Shown: in pieces, positions 8,130 through 16,819 of the stretch
How the letters are laid out: each line of letters begins with the position of its first letter
Numbering within the stretch: the stretch's first letter is position 1
From: Pseudoruegeria sp039972875
GTDB lineage: Bacteria; Pseudomonadota; Alphaproteobacteria; Rhodobacterales; Rhodobacteraceae
Length of the DNA stretch: 64,000 nt
Assembly: GCA_039972875.1 (NCBI GenBank)
Contig: JBDWMA010000012.1
Span: 1-64,000, forward strand
Reading direction: 5' to 3'
Program-made: the position numbers and the translations under genes
The notes under the pieces: model-generated
Databases searched by the model: none
What the model was told of the DNA's origin: nothing
The model's input: only the letters and a program-made list of their open reading frames with translations

Positions 8130-8351
8130 ATGACTAAGGCCAAGAATGATGCAATTTGGAGCAGATGGGCAGTCGTTCTTACGGCGGTTGGTGTCGCAAT
8201 TACAGGTGGAGCACTTTGGTACAATAACTTCTTTGGTTCAGATGAAAAAAATCGCGACAGAATCGAAATCGACCAGTCCGCATCTGATAACGCTGTCAAC
8301 GTTGGCGGCGACAACAGCGGCTCTATCAACGTCAATGGAGTTGACCAATGA
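8130..8351 (+). CDS. Small single-pass membrane protein with NVGG-type motif
   Basis: The 73-residue protein has a short basic N-terminus, one membrane segment at about residues 13-34 (AVVLTAVGVAITGGALWY) and a polar tail that ends in ASDNAVNVGGDNSGSINV. Almost the same motif (ASDNGVNVGGNNTGFINTG) lies just after the signal peptide of the next gene, whose start overlaps this stop by 4 bp (ATGA). The two products are therefore probably a pair, one anchored in the inner membrane and one exported. The family is not recognised. It lies in the cargo segment of the integrated element. Confidence 0.6.
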   Translation: MTKAKNDAIWSRWAVVLTAVGVAITGGALWYNNFFGSDEKNRDRIEIDQSASDNAVNVGGDNSGSINVNGVDQ

Positions 8352-8938
8352 TCTATCTTAGACGGCTTGCGTGGACAGTCTTAGTTTCATTCGCATTAGC
8401 TGGCGCAGGGTTGGGACAGACCACTCAAGATGCGTCGGATAATGGCGTAAATGTTGGCGGCAATAATACTGGGTTCATAAATACTGGCGAAATAAAGGTT
8501 ATTCTACAATCAGAAGCCGCGCTGACTGGTGACGCTCAAGAGCGACAGGCTTTAGCTTGGCTTTCTGAGGTGTTACCGGAACTGGTAGAGAGAGGTGAAC
8601 TCTCGGTTTCTGAGACGGGTGTTCGTCTTCTTGCGAGAGATGCCATAGAGCTGCTTGCAAAACAGCCTTTGACCCGAAATGTAATTGAACAACGGCAGTT
8701 CACGGTGACGTATCAGCAAACTTACAATATAGCTGGAACAAACCATCGGATTACTTATATCCGAAATAATTGCGGAGCGAATTTGGGTATTATATTTCGC
8801 TTCAACAGGAACGAATACTGTTGGTATGGCACAGGCGGAACTCTTGATTTCACTTCAGGTGGCAGAAGTTTTGAATTGGTTTTCGATGGATACGATGAAA
8901 GCCGCAACGCGATGTTCACTATTTACCCATCAGGCTAG
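8348..8938 (+). CDS. Secreted or periplasmic protein of unknown function, partner of the upstream gene
   Basis: The 196-residue protein has a signal peptide (MIYLRRLAWTVLVSFALAGAGLG, cut near residue 23). The mature protein starts with ASDNGVNVGGNNTGFINTG, a short Asn/Gly pattern suggesting one beta-helix-like turn. A helical region follows at about 45-105 (two helices rich in Glu/Leu), then a beta-rich C-terminal domain from about 118 with two cysteines (NNCGANL and NEYCWYG) that could pair in the periplasm. It is translationally coupled to the preceding membrane protein. No family is recognised and no enzyme motif is seen. Confidence 0.6.
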   Translation: MIYLRRLAWTVLVSFALAGAGLGQTTQDASDNGVNVGGNNTGFINTGEIKVILQSEAALTGDAQERQALAWLSEVLPELVERGELSVSETGVRLLARDAIELLAKQPLTRNVIEQRQFTVTYQQTYNIAGTNHRITYIRNNCGANLGIIFRFNRNEYCWYGTGGTLDFTSGGRSFELVFDGYDESRNAMFTIYPSG

Positions 8939-9054
8939 ACGAGAATATTGACTGCAACTCATCGGCCAAGCTGATTGCCAGATCAATCACAGCATAATCG
9001 AGTGAGATAGCCATTCAGAAGCAGCCATTCACGCATGTCGCAGCATCGTGCACT

Positions 9055-9233
9055 TTGGGCTCGTTGCCGACCTCGGATGCGGCGCAGCATTTGCCGAATG
9101 GCCCACGGCCCTAAATCACACACGGCCCAAACCGGCCATTGACCCACCCAAATCAATGCTGCGATGTGGCCTGTAAGAGCGGACTTTCGCCTCAACCGCG
9201 AAATCAAAGGATTGGCGAATTCACGCATCGCGG
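9055..9233. repeat. 179-bp intergenic direct repeat, copy 1
   Basis: The segment from TTGGGCTCGTTGCC to TTCACGCATCGCGG matches 12980-13158 over its whole 179 bp with no gaps and about four substitutions. The two copies are in the same orientation and enclose the membrane-protein and tandem-NTPase genes. A fragment of the same family is split by the IS at 6503-6524/7874. Confidence 0.85.
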
Positions 9234-9283
9234 ACTTTCCCGACTTTCGCCGCAGCCGCACAAACGGCGGCTTTAACTCTTTT

Positions 9284-9973
9284 TCAGAACACAGCATCCG
9301 CACTGAGTATGAAGAGGCCTACTGTCATAGTTGCTCCGATCTGGTACCATAAAAACCGTCTGTATGATGCTCGCGTTCGCTTTACTACGATCCTGTCATC
9401 ATCAAGACCGTCAGGCTCGTGCGGGTCGAGAATGTCTTCATGATAAGCGTTCCCGAGGCCGTCATGGCGTCGGTACAAAACGGGTAGCAACAGCGGCCAG
9501 GCAAACGGAAGTACGATCGTTACCAGAAGTGGTGATTTGAGCTCGCTCTCGCAAACCGTCTCGGACACGAATTCGTCGGGTATGCCCCAATACAATCGGT
9601 TTCGTCTCAATCGGTATTCGATTGGTCTTTCCGATGAAAAAATGTACCAGGCTCGGGCTGCGGTCGCCCCAAATACTAAGTATAGGCTTATCGCGTTTCG
9701 CGCAGACTGGCCAAACTCCAATCCAAGGAGCGGCGACGCTATCTTGTACCACAAATTGCTAAAATTGCTCAAAAACGACCAGATAGCATGCCCGATTGCA
9801 CCAAAGTTTCCATCAAGAATATGTACCCCAAGCACATAAATGCCCGCACCACTGCTCAGCGCGCCGAAGAAAACAGTCACGTCCTTAAACAGACGCTTGT
9901 GTCTCTCTCTTTCGGTTTCAAATCCTCTTTCTCGGATGCTCATTGGCCATTTTTGCGCTTTATGACATATCAA
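9284..9973 (-). CDS. Multi-pass membrane protein of unknown function, beside the NTPase gene
   Basis: The protein has 229 residues from the first ATG; a second ATG at 9943 (MSIRERGFE) is possible and neither has a strong ribosome site. Hydrophobic segments lie at about 32-53, 92-110, 147-168 and 208-228. Between the second and third is a polar loop (RPIEYRLRRNRLYWGIPDE), and between the third and fourth a long acidic loop (DILDPHEPDGLDDDRIVVK). No family is recognised. It lies downstream of the large NTPase gene on the same strand, 438 bp away, and both lie between the direct repeats. A membrane effector role is a guess from this pairing. Confidence 0.55.
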   Translation of the reverse strand: MICHKAQKWPMSIRERGFETERERHKRLFKDVTVFFGALSSGAGIYVLGVHILDGNFGAIGHAIWSFLSNFSNLWYKIASPLLGLEFGQSARNAISLYLVFGATAARAWYIFSSERPIEYRLRRNRLYWGIPDEFVSETVCESELKSPLLVTIVLPFAWPLLLPVLYRRHDGLGNAYHEDILDPHEPDGLDDDRIVVKRTRASYRRFLWYQIGATMTVGLFILSADAVF

Positions 9974-10411
9974 CCTAGGTAGGCACGAAACTTGAAAATG
10001 AAAGAGCCAAGTCTTGTTGTGTAAATCGGCTCACTATCAAATCTCCTACACACCTGAGCAGACTTTGGTGCACCACGCAGCATCGGTTTAGATGGGCTCG
10101 ACCGGAAATTCTCTGCGAAGCGCACTGATATCCGCAATGTGGGACTTTGCCGACATTGATGTTTGGGCATGTTGCTGACGCAGCATTTATTCGCAGTTGC
10201 AGCAGCGAGTTTTTTGCGGCGTAGCGGGTTTCACCAGAGCAGCCGTTCGAAACGAGTTTGTGGCTCCACTCCGAAACGGAACTTTCTCGGCCTAGCTGAT
10301 TGACACGAAAATGGCGTTACAAGACGAACTTTCAATATGCCCATCTCCATGATGGCTCGTGATAGAATTCAGTCACCCCAGTGTTTTAGCTTCTAAGATC
10401 GGTTCAAGAGG
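9974..10411. other. 438-bp non-coding gap with decayed repeat-like sequence
   Basis: No gene is supported. Bases about 10065-10200 contain pieces such as GCAGCAT, TGGGCTCGACC and GACTTTGCCGACATTG, which look like degraded members of the same intergenic repeat family as 9055-9233. No promoter or terminator is clear. Confidence 0.35.
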
Positions 10412-12853
10412 TCACTGTCTCGACGCAGCCGACCAACTTCTAGTGTATAGCTTTGGCACACGGAACATCTGATGCAAACTTTCATCACTCGATTGAAGCA
10501 GAACTCGTTCCAGAAAACCCAGGCGCTCTAGCTGATGTATTTGATTGCCCTTCGGCCCTTCAGTTTCATCGAAGAGTTCCTTCACTTCGTCTAGAGTGAA
10601 TTGACTTAACCTACCGGCTCTGCAGTTTGCTAGGAAAGTCCTCGATACACGAAAATCATCTCTGATTTCCTTATAGCTTAGATCTGAAAGTTCCATCGCT
10701 GCTGCAAACAAGGCGCTTTCACCGAAAACTGGAACTGTACTGCCGCTGAAACCCGCCTCAATTTGATACTTCTGCGCCAAAAACAGGAGGAGTATGATCT
10801 GTCGCGGATTTACATCGTCATTGCCATTGGCCAACGATGACCAAAGCCAGTCCTCTGGTGCCTCACCTTCTATCCTACGCGGAAAAACTATTGCTGACGC
10901 GATGTCGTTTCTCAAGTTTGGATATTCTTCCAAAAGCGAACGCAACTGCGGGAATGAACTGGACGTTATCAGTCTTGAAAAGAGAAAATCGAGCAGATCT
11001 CGACGTCTCCAAGTGAGCTTCAGACTGCGCGAAACTAGCTTATTTTTCTCTTGTATGTCATATATTTCGTATAAGTCTGACCTTAAGAAAATCACTATGC
11101 TCAATTGCTCTATTGTCGAAAGAGATGTCTCTGCCAAGAACAGGCCTTGAACGGCCTTCTCCTGAAGGTTCCGGTCATATTTGTGGACTTCATCGACCCT
11201 ATCAATCGCGATAATAAAGCGATCATTTTCGTTAGACAAAGCTCTAAGTGCGGCCTCAATGAACCAAAACAAATCGACAGTTTTCCCACGATTGGCGTGA
11301 GACAGCGAAGGTTCAATTGTGACCGGGCCAATTTTAACCTTTACACTTGTTCCGCGTATTCGATCCACAAGACGACCCACTAAAGATTTGTCAGGTTCCG
11401 CTGTGTTGAACAGCTTGGTAATCTCGCTGGCTGCCCGTTGAACCTTCATAGGAGCGGAAACGGAGATTTTCTTTGCAAGGGTGACAGCAACTATGGTGAT
11501 CCAACCGGCGCGGAACTCATCTGATGAGGAAAGCTCCGAACCATTCGTTCGAAGTTCATCCAAAAGGTTCGCAGGATGCTGGATTTGTGAGACCGATGTT
11601 GAAGTGCCTTGCAGCTTGGGTAATTGGGAAAAATAGGCACTTTTCCCAGCGCCGCGATCTCCTATGACAATGTTCTTGGACCCCTTAATCAGGGCCTGAC
11701 AGCCGGGCAAAGGTCGGAACTCTGCTTCAAGCCTGCCATCTAACTCGGCCTCTTCAGCTCCGAGATCAATTGTGTCGAGTGCAAAGTTTTCTGGGACTAA
11801 ATGTTTTGCGGAGTGGAAGTACTCGCGAAATAGAACATGGGTAAACTCAAAAAAGCCTTTATTTTCGACGACAAGACCAAGCTTCACGAGGTGTCGAGCC
11901 AGCGCATACTGTCTTTCGTTGATTTCAGTTTGAGCCAGAGATCCAAGGAAAGCTAGAACAGTCAGAAATCCTCTCGCTTCATCTGGATCAGCGTGTGCTT
12001 CTATCCGCGGCATTAGGCGGTCTAACAGCAGGGCTAATGTCTGATTTGGATCTTCAGTAATTTCGTCTAAAAATTGAGTAATTTCAGATTCGGACAACAA
12101 GTCAACCAGCATGCGTGCAACGAGTGGCGAACCTCCACCAAACCTTTTCAGCTTTTGCAAGAGCATCGAATTGACATCTACTTCTGGAGCGCGCCGCTCG
12201 ATGAATCCTGATAGCTCGTCTAGAGAAAATTCTTCCATAAGAATTTCTTCGTCGAAGAAACTTCGCTGTCGTGAGCCAAGTGATTTACTTCGACCAGATG
12301 CAACGATGCTAATGGACCCTATGCCCGCCGCATATCTCAAGAAGCGGTCTATGGTTTTCTGTTCTCGCAGCTCGTCGAAGCCGTCTAGAAGCAAGAGTAT
12401 ATCAGCGTTTTGTTCATCAATTTGTTCAAAAATTGCAGCATAGGCTGACTGCGATGAACTTTGGACAATGGCATTGTTAAAGTGAAATTGAGAGTTGTTT
12501 CTAAGCTCTCTTGAAAAGTTCTCTATTATATCAGCTTCAGTTCGGACTTCGCGGAGTCGGATAAAAATTGAAATACGTTTCGTCTTTTTCCAGTGCCTTT
12601 CTAGAGACCTCAGCAAGGTAGTTTTTCCAGAGCCAACAGAGCCAGTGATAAAGACACGCCGAATGCCGTCCTCCAAAAGATGCATCACCCTTCGTACCGT
12701 TGGAGTTTCGACAAAGCCGACTTGGTTTTCGTAGGGTTTATAGAAAGTGTTCTTTTTCATTGGGATGGTAACCTTGTAGCTTACAATCACTATCTTAACT
12801 ATTGCATCAATAATAGCACTGAGCCAGTGATAGCTTCTTTTGAAAAAATACAT
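10412..12853 (-). CDS. Tandem P-loop NTPase (NACHT-like plus Sll1717-like domains), candidate defence protein
   Basis: The protein has 813 residues from the first ATG; M32 at 12760 is an alternative, and without it the N-terminus has a hydrophobic stretch at 10-30. Domain 1 carries Walker A GSVGSGKTT (71-79), Walker B LLLLDGFDEL (153-162) with the NACHT-style Asp-Gly-Phe-Asp-Glu, and a sensor-like SGR (186-188). A helical region follows. Domain 2 carries Walker A GDRGAGKS (398-405), Walker B FIIAIDRVDE (546-555) and FLRSDLYEIY (589-598), as in Sll1717-type P-loop ATPases. The C-terminal 200 residues are helical with no recognised effector. NACHT-like STAND proteins often act in anti-phage immunity. 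The gene lies between 179-bp direct repeats in prophage cargo. Confidence 0.75.
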   Translation of the reverse strand: MYFFKRSYHWLSAIIDAIVKIVIVSYKVTIPMKKNTFYKPYENQVGFVETPTVRRVMHLLEDGIRRVFITGSVGSGKTTLLRSLERHWKKTKRISIFIRLREVRTEADIIENFSRELRNNSQFHFNNAIVQSSSQSAYAAIFEQIDEQNADILLLLDGFDELREQKTIDRFLRYAAGIGSISIVASGRSKSLGSRQRSFFDEEILMEEFSLDELSGFIERRAPEVDVNSMLLQKLKRFGGGSPLVARMLVDLLSESEITQFLDEITEDPNQTLALLLDRLMPRIEAHADPDEARGFLTVLAFLGSLAQTEINERQYALARHLVKLGLVVENKGFFEFTHVLFREYFHSAKHLVPENFALDTIDLGAEEAELDGRLEAEFRPLPGCQALIKGSKNIVIGDRGAGKSAYFSQLPKLQGTSTSVSQIQHPANLLDELRTNGSELSSSDEFRAGWITIVAVTLAKKISVSAPMKVQRAASEITKLFNTAEPDKSLVGRLVDRIRGTSVKVKIGPVTIEPSLSHANRGKTVDLFWFIEAALRALSNENDRFIIAIDRVDEVHKYDRNLQEKAVQGLFLAETSLSTIEQLSIVIFLRSDLYEIYDIQEKNKLVSRSLKLTWRRRDLLDFLFSRLITSSSFPQLRSLLEEYPNLRNDIASAIVFPRRIEGEAPEDWLWSSLANGNDDVNPRQIILLLFLAQKYQIEAGFSGSTVPVFGESALFAAAMELSDLSYKEIRDDFRVSRTFLANCRAGRLSQFTLDEVKELFDETEGPKGNQIHQLERLGFLERVLLQSSDESLHQMFRVPKLYTRSWSAASRQ

Positions 12854-12979
12854 GGGGTTGGGCTACGCTGCATCCTCCATCGACGCCCGTTTTCTTAGTC
12901 GCGTCCAGACTTGGAAAATCACGTTGGTATAGAAAAATCGTGCTGCGAGCGCGTGCAGCGAAAATTTGCAATGACCGGG

Positions 12980-13158
12980 TTGGGCTCGTTGCCGACCTCG
13001 GATGCGGCGCAGCATTTGCCGAATGGCCCACGGCCCTAAATCACACACGGCCCAAACCGGCCATTGACCCACCCAAATCAATGCTGCGATGCGGCCCGTC
13101 AGAGCGGACTTTCGCCTTAACCGCGAAATCAAAGGATTGGCGAATTCACGCATCGCGG
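12980..13158. repeat. 179-bp intergenic direct repeat, copy 2
   Basis: This segment is about 98% identical to 9055-9233 in the same orientation, differing only in TTA/TCA, GCG/GTG, CCC/CCT and TCA/TAA positions near its centre-right. It lies 127 bp upstream of the start of the tandem NTPase gene. Confidence 0.85.
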
Positions 13159-13242
13159 GACCAAGCTGCCGTTCCCGGTCTTGCAGTCAACGTCCGCTTT
13201 TGCCTACGCTATGAATCTGGTAAGCCAAATTATGTTAATTAA

Positions 13243-14517
13243 TTATGGGGATTGGGCGACCAAGTAACTGGCGTTCCCATCGGATACATTCCATCCCCGA
13301 ACTATGTCAGCAGAACCAAATGGTATTGTGGAATACTCTGCTGTAAATCCATTTTCCGTGAAAGGGCGTATATAGAGTGTTGTATCTCCAGTGGTTGGAT
13401 GTACAGCTATATAGTTGGCTGTGTTACCATCCCAACTCCACCCTCTGATATTGTCCCCAGTTGAAAAGATAATCTCTTGTTGGACTTCGCCAAATGAAGT
13501 TCCATCAAAACTACGAATATAAAGAATAGTCTTATTGCTCTGTTCAGGTTGGTAGCCAAAATATGAAGCAACACCATTTTCTCTGTCCCAATTCCACCCT
13601 CTGATATTGTCACGTGAGCTAAACTTTATTTGGTGCGGATCACCATAACGAGTGCCGTCATAAGTTCGAGTAATAAGGAAAGTTTCATTTCCATCTGTGT
13701 GCATATATGATGCAAAACCGCCATTAAGGCTCCATGCCCTAATGTTGTCATCAGATGAAAAGCCCTCTACTTTATAGTCTCCAAAAGATTTATAGTCGAA
13801 AGGTCTATTGACCAAGACTGTTTTCCTTGATGCGGAGACTCCAATTTTTGGGTAAATTTGGGCAATGGCTATGCGGTCATTCTGGGATAGTTTTGTGTTA
13901 TTTCCAATCTCAAAATCGCCCTCTGTTAATGAGTTTGAGACAGGATAGTGCATGATAGACAGAGGATCGTAGCTACCAAAATTTGTACCTTGAGGATTTA
14001 GTATGTTCCACTCAATTTCTGATATCGTCCAATTGTTAGGTGGTCCTGTATAAAAATCAATAACGGCGGTTCTATTCCACGGGATATTAGCTCCGTCATA
14101 AAATTGCTCATGAGTTAAACCTAGTACGTGTCCAAACTCGTGTAGCACAACCCTGCGGAAATCACTCTCAGAGCTACTTAAATTCACGCCAAGTTTCATC
14201 GTAGGAGTATCGGGATCGGTGACGCCGAGTGCTGAACGCCCTAATTTTGAACTATGTTCTACTCCTGCATTGAATTGAACACGTATATCTGAATTTTTGT
14301 TACTAGAGCGCCTAAAACTAATGTTAGCGAACCTTGACCACGTTTTGGCGTAGGTCATTACTTTTGCATCTAGAGCCGGATTCCCGTTGTAGAAATACAC
14401 GGATATCTCTCTTCCGTTTTTCCAAAATGTGGTAGGCTCCACCACTTGGTGAAGTGCTTCTTGTCCGTTGGCTGAAGCTCCTAACCCGAAAAATATCAAA
14501 ATTGCTAGCCGTAGCAT
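13243..14517 (-). CDS. Secreted astacin/metzincin-type zinc metalloprotease with four C-terminal repeats
   Basis: The 424-residue protein has a signal peptide (about 1-18). The zinc motif HEFGHVLGLTHEQ begins at residue 126 and the Met-turn SIMHY lies at 187-191; together these define a metzincin close to astacin (M12A). The catalytic domain ends near residue 225. The rest holds four copies of a unit of about 50 residues marked by D-N/I-x-R-x-W (257, 303, 355, 404) and followed by an A/N-S/N-Y strand. This suggests a small beta-propeller or adhesion-like module. The gene is clearly AT-richer than the housekeeping genes and stands alone, which supports acquisition by transfer. The natural substrate is unknown; extracellular action is inferred. 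Confidence 0.8.
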   Translation of the reverse strand: MLRLAILIFFGLGASANGQEALHQVVEPTTFWKNGREISVYFYNGNPALDAKVMTYAKTWSRFANISFRRSSNKNSDIRVQFNAGVEHSSKLGRSALGVTDPDTPTMKLGVNLSSSESDFRRVVLHEFGHVLGLTHEQFYDGANIPWNRTAVIDFYTGPPNNWTISEIEWNILNPQGTNFGSYDPLSIMHYPVSNSLTEGDFEIGNNTKLSQNDRIAIAQIYPKIGVSASRKTVLVNRPFDYKSFGDYKVEGFSSDDNIRAWSLNGGFASYMHTDGNETFLITRTYDGTRYGDPHQIKFSSRDNIRGWNWDRENGVASYFGYQPEQSNKTILYIRSFDGTSFGEVQQEIIFSTGDNIRGWSWDGNTANYIAVHPTTGDTTLYIRPFTENGFTAEYSTIPFGSADIVRGWNVSDGNASYLVAQSP

Positions 14518-15065
14518 TATTTCTCCCCAGAAATTTTAAAAAATGCGGCAAATAGGAGAAAAAATCAAGTGGTTGGGACTAGTAGTCTAAAACGGTCGAT
14601 TTTGGCAACGTCCGTCAAGCCGCAAAACATCAAGAGCTTAACCAAGTCAGAAATCCCGTCCAAAATTCGTGAGGTTTTGGTAGGTTTTTGCCCCGTTCGG
14701 GGTAAGGTGTAACAAGTAAACGACCGTAAACATGATACACTAAGATTATCCAAAGCCGACCTAAGTACAGCTTGCAGCATCTGTCAGGTTGGGCTCGCAG
14801 CAGCCGTTAGATCGCCCGCAGCATATCCAGCATGTTGGCCGTTGATCTCCGGAAGGGACGGCCCAGAGCGGACGTTGGCCATTAGCCTCAGTTGCTGCAT
14901 TGCGGCACGTCGAACCGGACATTCGCTGCAGGAAAGAGTTTTTGGGTTGGCAAAGGCTTGCGCCGGATGCGTCCTACCTAACCGCTCAGATATCTCCTTG
15001 TATTCGAATCTGCTTAGTGGGTACGGTTGCACCGGCACTACTTTAGGTTGGGAAATTCGAAAACG
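14518..15065. other. 548-bp non-coding gap between protease and ATPase genes, with divergent repeat copy
   Basis: No gene is supported. Bases about 14785-14935 contain GTTGGGCTCG, GCAGCAT and CCCAGAGCGGACGTTGGCC, a more diverged relative of the 179-bp repeat. The gap separates divergently transcribed genes, so promoters for both should lie here. None is obvious by consensus. Confidence 0.35.
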
Positions 15066-16364
15066 ATGGTTAACCAAAGATTAGAAAAATATGCTCTCTA
15101 CTCTGAAGATTTCAAAGGCTTGCCAAACGGGTGGCATAATTTGAGGGCATGCAACTTTCTTGTTGGCGAAAATAGCACCGGAAAATCTAGTTTCTTACAG
15201 TTGATCGAACTGATCGATTCACGGGCTCATATGTGGTATCTAGATATTTTAGATGCTGTCGATGGAATCGAGTCGGTTTCAGACGTTTGTTCTCGCCTAA
15301 GCGGTTCAAAAGAAACAACTATTGGTTTTTTGATTAAGGAACGCACAAATGAAGATGAAGCCATAAGGATACGCGGCCGTCTTGTTACTTATAAGGCGGT
15401 TAGGGATGAATTCATCGTAACGAAGGTCACGGTGGTCCAAGACGGGGCTTCTTTACGGTTAAAGCGTGGTTCTAACAGGATTTCATACCGGAACGACGAA
15501 TTTCAATACGATACTGAAAAAACTCATGCTGAAAATGGCTCTCGCCTCGAGGACCTTCATAGCAGAACAGCTGACCGTTTTCGCAACCATCATGAAGTAA
15601 CGTGGGGAATTGGCCCTGATAACTTAACTTGGACTGAAGCACTAGGCTCCGCTGTAAGAGAAAGCAAAGGAACCAAAGTCCGCCCAGTGATTTATCCACC
15701 TCTGGGTTGCTTATCACACGGCCCGATGCGGTCAAAAACCCGTCGATTGCATCATGGATCAAAGACGAAATTCAGCAGAACCGGTGAGCATACACCATAC
15801 ATGCTGCGGGAGGTTCTATCTTCGCACCCTAAACTCGCCGAGGCAGTCAATGACTTTGGGCAAGCAAGTGGCCTGTTCGATGAAATAACTGTAAACACAA
15901 TCAATACAAAAGTTAAGGACAAGCCGTTTGTTCTACAGGTTAGAAAGTCTGACAAGTTCTTTTATGTTGACGAGTTAGGCTTTGGTGTTGGGCAAATCCT
16001 ACCAATCATTTCAGATATCGCAGTCTACGCGGCCGGAACGTCGTTTTTGATCCAGCAGCCTGAACTGCATCTTCATCCGCGCGCTCAAGCGGCTTTGGGT
16101 AACGTTTTCTATGAGTCTGCGTTGGCTGGCAGTGCACTCGTGGTTGAAACACACAGTGACTTCATTATTGATCGCTACAGAATGCGCCTGAAATCCAGCG
16201 CAGACTCAGTTCGATCTCAAGTTATATATTTCGACAAATCAGAGGATGGTGGAAACGTAGCTCACGAAATTGAGATAAGTAGCGAAGGCACGTACGTGAA
16301 CCCACCTGAAACATTCAGAAGTTTCTTTGTTAAAGAAAGTATGGACAAATTTGAGTTGCTTTGA
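15066..16364 (+). CDS. ABC/OLD-like AAA ATPase of a two-gene candidate defence system
   Basis: The protein has 432 residues from the ATG at 15066; an upstream TTG at 15027 is less likely. Walker A is GENSTGKSS (34-42). Near the C-terminus come a signature-like segment DELGFGVGQILPII, Walker B LIQQPELHLHPRAQ, and the H-switch VVETHSDFIIDRYR. This order is that of the AAA15/OLD-like and DUF3696-type ATPases. No Toprim nuclease domain is attached; the protein ends soon after the ATPase core. The next gene starts on its stop codon and encodes a PIN-like protein, so the two are almost certainly co-expressed. ATPase-sensor plus nuclease pairs of this layout are common in anti-phage systems. Confidence 0.8.
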   Translation: MVNQRLEKYALYSEDFKGLPNGWHNLRACNFLVGENSTGKSSFLQLIELIDSRAHMWYLDILDAVDGIESVSDVCSRLSGSKETTIGFLIKERTNEDEAIRIRGRLVTYKAVRDEFIVTKVTVVQDGASLRLKRGSNRISYRNDEFQYDTEKTHAENGSRLEDLHSRTADRFRNHHEVTWGIGPDNLTWTEALGSAVRESKGTKVRPVIYPPLGCLSHGPMRSKTRRLHHGSKTKFSRTGEHTPYMLREVLSSHPKLAEAVNDFGQASGLFDEITVNTINTKVKDKPFVLQVRKSDKFFYVDELGFGVGQILPIISDIAVYAAGTSFLIQQPELHLHPRAQAALGNVFYESALAGSALVVETHSDFIIDRYRMRLKSSADSVRSQVIYFDKSEDGGNVAHEIEISSEGTYVNPPETFRSFFVKESMDKFELL

Positions 16365-16819
16365 TGCCTGATTACATTTTGGATACCTGCGTCGACATTG
16401 AACCAACACACCAGAATTACCCCGCATACTTTTTTCGAGATCTTCAAAAAAATATCAGGGTCAGAGTCGTTTTTGGCGGTTCAACGGGAAGCGCAGAAAT
16501 CAACAAAAAAACTAAGTTGCGTGAACTTCTGAACAATTTGAAAGACCGAAATCAGGTGGTACAGGTAGATAGTGCTGCGGTTGACGCGTCAGCAGAAGCG
16601 CTGGCCAATCGTATTCAGCAAGTTATCGGAGATTGTCCGCAAGAATGTGATGACCTTCATATATTCGCGTTGTCAAAGGTTAGTGGATGCTTCCTAGTAA
16701 TTTCTCGAGATAACCGGATGGCTATCTGTCGAAATAAGATAAGGAATACCATCGGGCACGATCATTGTCCTGACCTCAAAGTCATTCAAACGGAAGCGGC
16801 ATATAGGCGAACGAAGTAG
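16364..16819 (+). CDS. PIN-like nuclease partner of the ATPase
   Basis: The 151-residue protein starts at the ATG overlapping the upstream stop (TGATG). The spacing of acidic residues fits a PIN fold: LDTCVD at 6-11, an acidic Glu in AEINKK near 45, DDLHIFALSKVSG near 97-109 and ISRDNRM near 114-120. These correspond to the four metal-binding positions, with the usual Ala and hydrophobic pattern before the last Asp. PIN proteins are metal-dependent RNases, as in VapC toxins. Here the partner is an ATPase rather than a VapB antitoxin, which points to ATPase-triggered RNase activity. Function is inferred from fold and context. Confidence 0.65.
   Translation: MPDYILDTCVDIEPTHQNYPAYFFRDLQKNIRVRVVFGGSTGSAEINKKTKLRELLNNLKDRNQVVQVDSAAVDASAEALANRIQQVIGDCPQECDDLHIFALSKVSGCFLVISRDNRMAICRNKIRNTIGHDHCPDLKVIQTEAAYRRTK

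Noticed and set aside
8983..9303. 106-codon minus-strand ORF as a real gene
   Set aside because: It is mostly the 179-bp intergenic repeat, with basic low-complexity composition and no ribosome site. The mostly silent differences are noted as a weak finding only.
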